Part shown: one piece after another, positions 56,901 to 64,000 of the stretch
How the letters are laid out: each line of letters opens with the position of its first letter
Numbering within the stretch: the first letter of the stretch is position 1
Assembly (NCBI GenBank): GCA_947258555.1
Contig: CAMYJF010000009.1
Coordinates: forward strand, 29,697 to 93,696
Origin: an uncultured Eudoraea sp.
GTDB taxonomy: Bacteria; Bacteroidota; Bacteroidia; Flavobacteriales; Flavobacteriaceae
Length of the DNA stretch: 64,000 bases
Direction: 5' to 3'
Notes under the pieces: model-generated
Seen by the model: only the letters and a program-made list of their open reading frames with translations
The model's database searches: none
Told to the model about the DNA's origin: nothing
Program-made: the position numbers and the translations under genes

Positions 56901-58219
56901 TCACTTCCACAGAATAATGTATTGTTAAAAAATTTCAGTGTATGAATATCGGCATGGGTATATGCAGGGTTGTTAATATTCCACTGGTTCATTTGATTAA
57001 AGCTATCGCCACCATCCATACTCTTCCAAATATTCAGGCAGCCCATATACACTTCATTCTCATCCGTGGGCGAGATCTCCAATGCCAGATCGAACCAAGC
57101 CTGGGATGATTCCATAATGTCTGTCGTATTGGGACTGGCTGTAAAGGTTTGTCCGCTATCGGTAGACTTAAAGAAGCCCTGATATGAAAATCCCTGGGAA
57201 CCCGGTTTTGCCGTCAAAATGTAGACAGCCTCAGGATTCGCCGGGGTAACCCCAAGTACCCGTCTTCCAGATGAGGTAGGCAGAATATCCACATTGATAG
57301 TAAAAATATCACCATCAGTAGAGCGGTAAAAAGCCGAATTGCTCACTGCATAAACGGTATTCGGGTCACCTGGTTTTAATTTGAAATCTGTGATCGGTAA
57401 GGTAGATTTTTTGTCCCAGCTTGTCCCGGCATCCATGGTCTTATAAAGCCCATCGCTGGTACCTACCCAAATAATATCTGAATTGGTAGGGTCTATAGTG
57501 ATCTCATTCATCGTAGTTGCCACGGTTGTATTGGAAGGGTTTAATCCTGTTGCCGCCCAAGTGGCGCCTCCATCAGTAGATTTAAAAACACCAATGCTAT
57601 ACGAATCTGCGGCGTCATCATCACCTGTTGCTATATAGATGGTATTACTATCATTTGGGTCGATAGCAATTCCGGACACACCGATCTGCAGAAAATCATC
57701 AAAAAGATTAGTCCAGCTATTTCCGGCATCGGTGGATTTCCAGATCCCCCCTGCCGGAGCCCCGGCATACCAGATAGTTGAATTATTTGGATCTACTGCA
57801 ATGGCGTTGACACGACCCTGACCCGGCGATACTCCCGGAAATACATCGTGAACGAAGGGCCCAATAGATGTCCAATCACTTGTAGGATTAGCAGGTTTAC
57901 TACTGCTTACTTTATTTTTCCAGCTCTGATACAAAGCCTCAGGCGTGGGTAAATTTCCTTCTGAATCTGCTATTTGCTCCCAGTAATTCAGCCAACGCAT
58001 AAAGGGTTTAAAACCACTGCCTTTTACCGAAGGATCTTTGCCTTCCCAATAGCGAAGAAAAGCTTCTGAAATTTCATCGATCGTATAGGGTTGAGATGAT
58101 ATTCTCGCTGCCGGATCTGTTGTTTTTGTGAGTTCAGCCATCCAGGGAGCACTTTCGTTAAATTGTCCGAAAGCAGTGCCGACAGCACATAAAAAAAGAA
58201 GGAGTACCTTTCTTCTCAT
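53942..58219 (-). CDS. T9SS-secreted BNR/propeller protein with thrombospondin type 3 repeats
   Basis: This is a 1425-residue cargo of the type IX secretion system. ATG 58219 is chosen because MRRKVLLLFLCAVGTAFGQ is a signal peptide; the upstream in-frame ATG would bury it. BNR/sortilin-like repeats fill about 110-770 (e.g. PAGGIWKSTDAGNSW, IGVFKSTDGGATWAATG, SIFRSSDGGTTFTTFY). A CARDB-like region spans about 775-880 and a jelly-roll-like domain about 890-1075. Calcium-binding thrombospondin-3 repeats follow at about 1075-1175 (DDDNDGVLDVDDNCP, DDDNDGILDADDNCP). The end is a type A sorting domain (LIYPNPIRNG to LINYKIIKR, about 1347-1425). The last gene-pair partner is an FN3-like lipoprotein. 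Confidence 0.9.
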   Translation of the reverse strand: MRRKVLLLFLCAVGTAFGQFNESAPWMAELTKTTDPAARISSQPYTIDEISEAFLRYWEGKDPSVKGSGFKPFMRWLNYWEQIADSEGNLPTPEALYQSWKNKVSSSKPANPTSDWTSIGPFVHDVFPGVSPGQGRVNAIAVDPNNSTIWYAGAPAGGIWKSTDAGNSWTNLFDDFLQIGVSGIAIDPNDSNTIYIATGDDDAADSYSIGVFKSTDGGATWAATGLNPSNTTVATTMNEITIDPTNSDIIWVGTSDGLYKTMDAGTSWDKKSTLPITDFKLKPGDPNTVYAVSNSAFYRSTDGDIFTINVDILPTSSGRRVLGVTPANPEAVYILTAKPGSQGFSYQGFFKSTDSGQTFTASPNTTDIMESSQAWFDLALEISPTDENEVYMGCLNIWKSMDGGDSFNQMNQWNINNPAYTHADIHTLKFFNNTLFCGSDGGLYISDDGATTFTDKTAGMAIGQFYRLAVSKSDAGKMAGGLQDQGGQVLGGGNWNNYYGFGGDGMDNEISPLNDNLIYGFIQFGQFLQLSINSGQSVGIVGSPQSTSGGSILGNWITPLAIASDGEVYSGFDAVYRLDTNVWTKLSTNLGSSDIDDLEVDRTDPQVMYAAEGGSIFRSSDGGTTFTTFYQGTAEISDIAVNSTDGSELYFITSLRPGIDQETQLDRERNVFKIPVNPDGSPGTVEDISLNLPTDQAFFAIAHQGRHTDNPIYVGTNLGIYRLDDTLTEWEEYSTNFPGVAVSDLEINLDDEVITASTYGRGVWQSPIPVQVPAEELRLIGVSPGGSEVLCGDAVPEIVVENTGTDPITAVDITYNFSDELPENFTENVTLASGESVIIALPGITNRPGVFGLNVTATTTNDTYADNNVIEEDFIFNSVGETSTVNTFETAEDALVTFDENSDISTWEQGVPGGTLLNQATSGTQVYATNLDGNYPDVTKGLLLSECFDLSAVVAPVLKFNMAYDLEENWDVVYVQYSIDGGVSWEVLGAVGSEPNWYNSNRTNATSGEDDDCQICPGAQWTGTNATMTEYAYDFTLNASLGETDLTGATNIVFRIVFHSDFFVNQEGVVVDDFVVDGFVDDEDDDNDGVLDVDDNCPLIANADQLDTDGDLEGDACDLDDDNDGILDADDNCPLVANADQADFDEDGLGDICDDDADNDNVPNANDLCDETPAGTIVDVNGCEVFSLPVSNFRILTRGESCISSNNGAIEIEAVEILNYTVALTGEGIDDIQSFTDIISFTDLVGGNYTLCFSIDSEPGYEQCYEVVVDEPQDLSVFGKVSSLDNKVTLDLNGGKVYTIEVNDKVYTTAESSITLPLDRVENIIRVRTEKPCQGVYEETIVLSDELLIYPNPIRNGLVSAYLGELSSEEVTVSLFTVNGSKVYSKRIRLDNKEVRINVSELPESVYLMNIRTARALINYKIIKR

Positions 58220-58340
58220 ACCATGTTTTTGCGTAAATAAAGTGAAAATTTGAGGATATTTCAATTTTAATCGCCCCGCTGCCTCAGAATATGGCTTGTT
58301 AATTGTACATGTTAAAAGAAGGCAAGACATTAAGATTTCT
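58220..58340. other. divergent intergenic stretch
   Basis: Non-coding between the T9SS gene and the porin; the long in-frame extension upstream of 58219 is not coding-like. It should carry the promoter of the T9SS gene on the minus strand, but no clear box is visible. Confidence 0.4.
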
Positions 58341-58374
58341 TTGGAATTTTTATCGATCCAAAAAATTACCTTTG
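58341..58374 (+). promoter_or_regulatory. promoter of the porin gene
   Basis: TTG (58341-58343), 23 bp, TACCTTTG (58367-58374), matching the Bacteroidota consensus at its longest spacing, 18 bp before the start. Confidence 0.65.
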
Positions 58375-58392
58375 CCATAGCGAGATACCTGC

Positions 58393-60375
58393 ATGAAATA
58401 TTTAGTCTGCTTATTCATATCCATTTTCCCTTTAATCTCTATCGCCCAGGATGATCCCAGGCCCCCTACCCGGGTGAAGGATTCTACGTTCTTTCGAAAG
58501 AATGACAATAAAGGATTCGACTCAAAGGGGAAGAATCCTGAGCTGAGCATTGAAAAATACAAGATCATATCTTATCAGAGGGATTCAACATATTTGGATA
58601 CTACTTTGAGTATTCAAAAGGAATATCGCTATAACTACCTTCGAAAAGATAATTTTGAACTCATGCCTTTTTCCAATGTGGGCCAACCTTACAATTCGCT
58701 CGGACATCAAGTGAACAGGATCCAGTATTACCCCAGGCTGGGAGCCAGGGCGCGGCATTTTAACTATATGGAGGTAGAAGACATACCTTATTATAACGTG
58801 CCTACGCCAATGACCGATCTGATGTTCAAAACAACTTTTGATCAAGGACAGATGCTGGATGCCTTAATCACCTTCAACACGTCTAAAAGAACAAACTTTG
58901 CCCTGGCTTATAAGGGCTTTAGATCTCTGGGTAAGTATCAATATAGTCAAGGCGAATCAGGAAATTTCCGGGCTTCATTCAATACCTCATCAAAAAACGA
59001 CCGCTATCAAATACGGGCACATATGGCCCTTCAGGATATAGAAGGGGAGGAAAATGGCGGTTTGTCTAATAAAGAAGAGCAGTTTGAATCTGGAAATCCG
59101 GATTTTGATGACCGCGGCAGGATCGATGTGCATTTCTCCAATGCCAATAATAAGGTGCTGGGGAAGCGCTATTACCTGGATCACGCCTATACCTTATTAA
59201 GATCTAAACAAGACAGTACTGGCTCCCGAAAGACATCGCTTTCTATAGGACATGCATTTAATTATGAAAGCAAGTACTACCAGTTTCAGCAATCTGCCCA
59301 GGATGATTATTTTGGAGATGTTATATTATCTCCAATTGATGATAAGTCGACCATCAAATCCATGATGAATGAGCTTAGCTTCAGCTTTGAAAATAAAACC
59401 CTCGGGAAACTTAAAGGATTTGCCCAGTATTTTGACTATGATTACTTCTTCAATAGCATTCTGACGACGCCTTCCGGTCAAATAGATAACCGACTTGCAG
59501 GAGAGGAATTGGTGCTGGGTGCGCGTTATCAAAAACAACTAGGTCCTCTTTCTTTATATGGTACAGGAATGTATACTGTGACAGGAGATCTTACGGACTC
59601 TTTTTTAGATGCTACTGCCTCTTATAAGATCAAGGATGGATGGTTAGCCCATGCGGGTATCCATTCTTCTTCCCGAATGCCCAATTTTAACTTCCTCTTA
59701 AATCAATCAGAATACCTCAATTACAATTGGCAAAATGATGGGAATTTTGAAAAGGAGCAAGTGAATAGTCTGAGGGTAGGTTTGACATCCGATAAGTGGG
59801 GCGAAGTGGAAGTGCAGTATAGTATTCTGGACAACTATTCGTATTTCGCCTCTACGGCGACACAGGAACAAATTGATGAAGGGCAGGAAAATGGCTTTAT
59901 CCAGCCTTTCCAGGAAGGGAATAGCATTAATTATTTAAAAGTTAAACTGAGGAATGATCTCAGCTGGGGAAAATGGTCTCTTGCTAATACAGTCATGTTG
60001 CAACAAGTGAGTCAGGATTCGCAGGTATTTAATGTGCCTTCCTTAGTAACTCGCAACAGTATATATTACTCCAGCGAGTTATTTGACAAGGCGATGTTCT
60101 TACAGACAGGGGTTACTTTCAAGTACTTCACTTCTTACCAAATGAATTCCTATAACCCCTTGCTGGCTGAATTCTATGTACAGCAAAATGAGGAGATCGG
60201 TGGCTTTCCTATGCTAGACTTTTTCATCAACGCTAAAATTAAGCAGACCCGGATCTATTTAAAGGCTGAACATTTCAATTCTTCATTCTCCAAAAACACC
60301 TTTTACGCGGCGCCTGGATACCCCTATAGGGACTTTGTAATTCGCTTTGGATTGGTGTGGAATTTCTTCTCTTAA
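58393..60375 (+). CDS. Porin_10-type outer membrane porin
   Basis: This 660-residue protein has a signal peptide MKYLVCLFISIFPLISIAQ. Markers of the Bacteroidota putative porin family are NKGFDSKGKNPELSIEKYKI near the start, LGHQVNRIQYYPRLGARARHFNYMEVEDIPYYNVPTPMTDL (cited in part at each end), the QGQMLDALITFNTSKR region and a C-terminus ending VIRFGLVWNFFS, an outer-membrane beta-signal with a terminal aromatic residue pair. Many strands are alternating polar/hydrophobic. Substrate unknown. It is monocistronic, just upstream of the rRNA operon. Confidence 0.87.
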   Translation: MKYLVCLFISIFPLISIAQDDPRPPTRVKDSTFFRKNDNKGFDSKGKNPELSIEKYKIISYQRDSTYLDTTLSIQKEYRYNYLRKDNFELMPFSNVGQPYNSLGHQVNRIQYYPRLGARARHFNYMEVEDIPYYNVPTPMTDLMFKTTFDQGQMLDALITFNTSKRTNFALAYKGFRSLGKYQYSQGESGNFRASFNTSSKNDRYQIRAHMALQDIEGEENGGLSNKEEQFESGNPDFDDRGRIDVHFSNANNKVLGKRYYLDHAYTLLRSKQDSTGSRKTSLSIGHAFNYESKYYQFQQSAQDDYFGDVILSPIDDKSTIKSMMNELSFSFENKTLGKLKGFAQYFDYDYFFNSILTTPSGQIDNRLAGEELVLGARYQKQLGPLSLYGTGMYTVTGDLTDSFLDATASYKIKDGWLAHAGIHSSSRMPNFNFLLNQSEYLNYNWQNDGNFEKEQVNSLRVGLTSDKWGEVEVQYSILDNYSYFASTATQEQIDEGQENGFIQPFQEGNSINYLKVKLRNDLSWGKWSLANTVMLQQVSQDSQVFNVPSLVTRNSIYYSSELFDKAMFLQTGVTFKYFTSYQMNSYNPLLAEFYVQQNEEIGGFPMLDFFINAKIKQTRIYLKAEHFNSSFSKNTFYAAPGYPYRDFVIRFGLVWNFFS

Positions 60376-60428
60376 ATAGGTTGTGAAAAAGGGTGCTAAT
60401 AAAAAGATTGATTTTTTTTTATTTAGTG

Positions 60429-60459
60429 TTGTGTATACGAAATCTTCCCTGTATATTTG
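60429..60459 (+). promoter_or_regulatory. rRNA operon promoter
   Basis: TTG (60429-60431), 20 bp, TATATTTG (60452-60459), a perfect consensus, preceded by an A/T-rich stretch (T9 and flanks) that may help like an UP element. Transcription should begin near 60466, about 260 bp before 16S. Confidence 0.85.
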
Positions 60460-60560
60460 CACCCGCTTTTAGAACGAGATATGTGATAAAGGCAGATTTT
60501 TAGGATTAATTTTTGTATATTAATCTTTCGTTTTTGAAGGATTGAAAATCCTATTTAAAA

Positions 60561-60577
60561 GTTCATTGACATATTGG
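60561..60577 (+). promoter_or_regulatory. boxA-like antitermination motif in the rRNA leader
   Basis: GTTCATTGACATATTGG resembles the boxA element (core CTTTAACA in E. coli) that recruits NusB/S10. A near-copy, GTTCTTTGACATAATGG, stands before 23S at 62951-62967. Confidence 0.7.
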
Positions 60578-60689
60578 CAAACAGCGTTATTTCGCACTTA
60601 GCTGGGCGAAATAATTTTTTTTTTTTTTGGAACCATAAATTGATTAGTCAATTCAAGAACCAATAATATTGGGCGGGATTATAACCTAT
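60576..60689 (+). other. leader half of a predicted 16S processing stem
   Basis: Four leader segments, in order, are complementary to four segments of the spacer in reverse order: GGCAAACAGC (60576-60585) with 62290-62299, AATTTTTT (60613-60620) with 62282-62289, CAAGAACC (60654-60661) with 62265-62272, and TAACCTAT (60682-60689) with 62247-62254. Nested pairing around 16S is what RNase III-type rRNA processing stems look like. Confidence 0.65.
60587..60628 (+). terminator. hairpin plus T14 in the rRNA leader
   Basis: A perfect 9-bp stem TTATTTCGC / GCGAAATAA (60587-60595, 60606-60614) with a 10-nt loop is followed directly by fourteen T. It looks like an intrinsic terminator, though the stem base is A/T-rich, and it lies 10 bp after the boxA-like motif and inside the rRNA operon leader. 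Confidence 0.55.
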
Positions 60690-60724
60690 CATTGAGTGTT
60701 AGTGTACTATTATATTAAGTTACT

Positions 60725-62221
<1,497 letters not shown>

Positions 62222-62246
62222 AGAGAAAGTACCTAAGATGAGGTGT

Positions 62247-62299
62247 ATAGGTTACCGTCCAAGAGGTTCTTGGGGTTTCTTAAAAAATTGCTGTTTGCC
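62247..62299 (+). other. spacer half of a predicted 16S processing stem
   Basis: The spacer segments ATAGGTTA, GGTTCTTG, AAAAAATT and GCTGTTTGCC (62247-62254, 62265-62272, 62282-62289, 62290-62299) pair with the leader at 60576-60689. The last two are contiguous here, while in the leader they are separated by the hairpin at 60587-60614. Confidence 0.65.
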
Positions 62300-62394
62300 T
62301 TTATAATATAAGAAGCAAGAAGAGAGGGCCATGCGTCATGACATTCGTGTCTTGATCCCTGGTTCTCAATTCTTGAATCTCAAACAGTCTCATA

Positions 62395-62414
62395 CCTGCC
62401 TGCCGGCAGGCAGG
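62395..62414. repeat. 20-bp perfect palindrome in the 16S-tRNA spacer
   Basis: CCTGCCTGCCGGCAGGCAGG, a perfect palindrome of GC-rich type often dispersed in Bacteroidota genomes, lies 45 bp before tRNA-Ile. Confidence 0.7.
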
Positions 62415-62458
62415 GCTCAGCCAGCTGAGCTTTGTTGAAAGCAGGTCCCTTGAGATAT

Positions 62459-62532
62459 AGTCTCATAGCTCAGCTGGTTAGAGCGCTACACTGATAATGT
62501 AGAGGTCGGCAGTTCGAGTCTGCCTGAGACTA
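62459..62532 (+). tRNA. tRNA-Ile (GAT)
   Basis: This 74-nt cloverleaf has anticodon loop CTGATAA (GAT). Acceptor arms AGTCTCA / TGAGACT pair fully; D arm GCTC/GAGC, anticodon stem CTACA/TGTAG, T arm GGCAG/CTGCC. Discriminator A, no encoded CCA. Standard position in the 16S-23S spacer. Confidence 0.96.
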
Positions 62533-62600
62533 CAAAGTAGTCGAAAAGCAGATGAGAAGTTTACCCTGAGCGTAGTCGAAGGGAGTCTGCCTGAGACTAC
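62516..62600 (+). repeat. 18-bp direct repeat of the tRNA-Ile 3' end flanking a palindromic insert
   Basis: GAGTCTGCCTGAGACTAC at 62516-62533 (inside and at the end of tRNA-Ile) recurs exactly at 62583-62600. Between them lie 49 bp including the palindrome-like CCCTGAGCGTAGTCGAAGGG (62563-62582). Confidence 0.85.
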
Positions 62601-62742
62601 TATTCAGGCAAAAGGCTGAAAATAAACATGTTACCCGAAAGGGTTCGTTCATTGAAAGAAAATTATTGGAAATTCTAGAGGTTGAGTACCCTGGCAATTT
62701 TGGAATTGGGAATTTGCTTTTAGAAATTTCCAGATTACCAAA

Positions 62743-62819
<77 letters not shown>

Positions 62820-62828
62820 CTACGCTCG

Positions 62829-62859
62829 CCGAAGCTCGCTTCGGTGGACAAAGTCCACC
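62829..62859. repeat. double palindrome after tRNA-Ala
   Basis: CCGAAG / CTTCGG (62829-62844, loop CTCG) overlaps GGTGGAC / GTCCACC (62843-62859). A REP-like insertion in the spacer, 11 bp after tRNA-Ala. Confidence 0.55.
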
Positions 62860-62950
62860 AGAAGGGAGCGAAGGAGAGCAAAATTCATGTAAAGAAGATC
62901 ATTGGAAGGAGTTTTACTCCTTCTCCAAAGGCTTCGAGGCATGAAGGAAC

Positions 62951-62967
62951 GTTCTTTGACATAATGG
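62951..62967 (+). promoter_or_regulatory. boxA-like motif before 23S
   Basis: GTTCTTTGACATAATGG, two changes from the leader copy at 60561, placed in the spacer before 23S as in other bacteria where boxA occurs in both leader and spacer. Confidence 0.7.
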
Positions 62968-63102
62968 AATAGAAGTAGTAGACATAGGATAAACTCAGGT
63001 TTATCTTATGATACGACATAGAGAAGAAAACACGAATCTAAAAATAGAGAGATCGAGTAATAGGGTACAATTTGTACTTAGAATACGAGGTTTAGGCGAC
63101 AA

Positions 63103-64000
<898 letters not shown>

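Larger units (their letters stand above)
60376..60724 (+). other. rRNA operon upstream and leader region
   Basis: Non-coding region holding the rRNA promoter (60429-60459), a T9 run, a boxA-like motif, a hairpin followed by T14 and segments complementary to the spacer after 16S (see separate entries). No ORF. Confidence 0.7.

Noticed and set aside
53942..58219. Tandem BNR and thrombospondin repeats as a DNA repeat array
   Set aside because: The periodicity is at protein level (propeller blades and calcium repeats), with diverged DNA.

Overview
The window is chromosomal DNA from a member of the Bacteroidota, most likely a marine-type Flavobacteriaceae. Support comes from a SusC/SusD pair, a type IX secretion (T9SS) C-terminal sorting domain, a Porin_10-type porin, an IcmF-type mutase, lipoproteins with short lipoboxes, Bacteroidota promoters of the form TTG-N(17-23)-TAnnTTTG (clear before tRNA-fMet, lysS, the DUF4136 gene, the porin and the rRNA operon), scarce Shine-Dalgarno sequences, and a 16S 3' end reading GGAACACCTCCTTTC. 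I see no prophage, insertion sequence, integron or CRISPR array; almost everything is ordinary chromosome.

Layout. 1-4.7 kb: the 3' part of a fused acyl-CoA mutase/GTPase (IcmF), then etfB-etfA. 4.8-9.5 kb: a PepSY-like secreted protein, then a TesA-like esterase divergent from a YbbA/YbbP-type ABC exporter. 9.5-15.9 kb: a MarR regulator and an RND efflux set (adaptor, pump, TolC) in which the adaptor gene is broken by a frameshifting deletion, then a small CPxC zinc-ribbon gene. 16-21.3 kb: a membrane protein, initiator tRNA, an AGCS symporter, and the ribosome-assembly GTPases era and der. 21.3-24.5 kb: a five-gene minus-strand operon (M23 peptidase, MerR-like regulator, LemA, two TPM proteins). 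24.6-32.6 kb: alaS, a long aromatic amino acid hydroxylase, DUF4136 and DUF5522 proteins, a small HExxH membrane protein, a PLP-dependent deaminase-like enzyme, a glucosaminidase-LysM lipoprotein and a Spy-like protein. 32.7-40.4 kb: a large zincin, two adjacent paralogues built from an acidic repeat of about 35 residues, a possible small RNA, a DASS transporter and lysS. 40.5-47.4 kb: a Pmp3-like peptide, a lipoprotein, lipB, envelope proteins including an OmpA-family protein, and rnhB. 47.5-60.4 kb: a SusC/SusD/lipoprotein locus, a 1425-residue T9SS cargo with an FN3-like lipoprotein, and a porin. 60.4-64 kb: an rRNA operon (16S, tRNA-Ile, tRNA-Ala, start of 23S).

The points most worth a second look are: (i) the rRNA leader, with a strong promoter, a boxA-like motif, a hairpin followed by T14, and nested segments complementary to the spacer behind 16S; (ii) the tandem paralogues with the YIEE...LGFDT..YLPEGFDPY repeat, which I cannot assign to a known family; (iii) the deletion-frameshift in the RND adaptor; (iv) an 18-bp duplication of the tRNA-Ile 3' end flanking a short palindromic insert in the rRNA spacer; (v) dispersed near-identical intrinsic terminators, one pair showing a compensatory base-pair change; and (vi) a promoter-to-terminator unit at 37.1 kb with no ORF.

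All functional calls come from reading translated motifs and gene context; no database search was possible.
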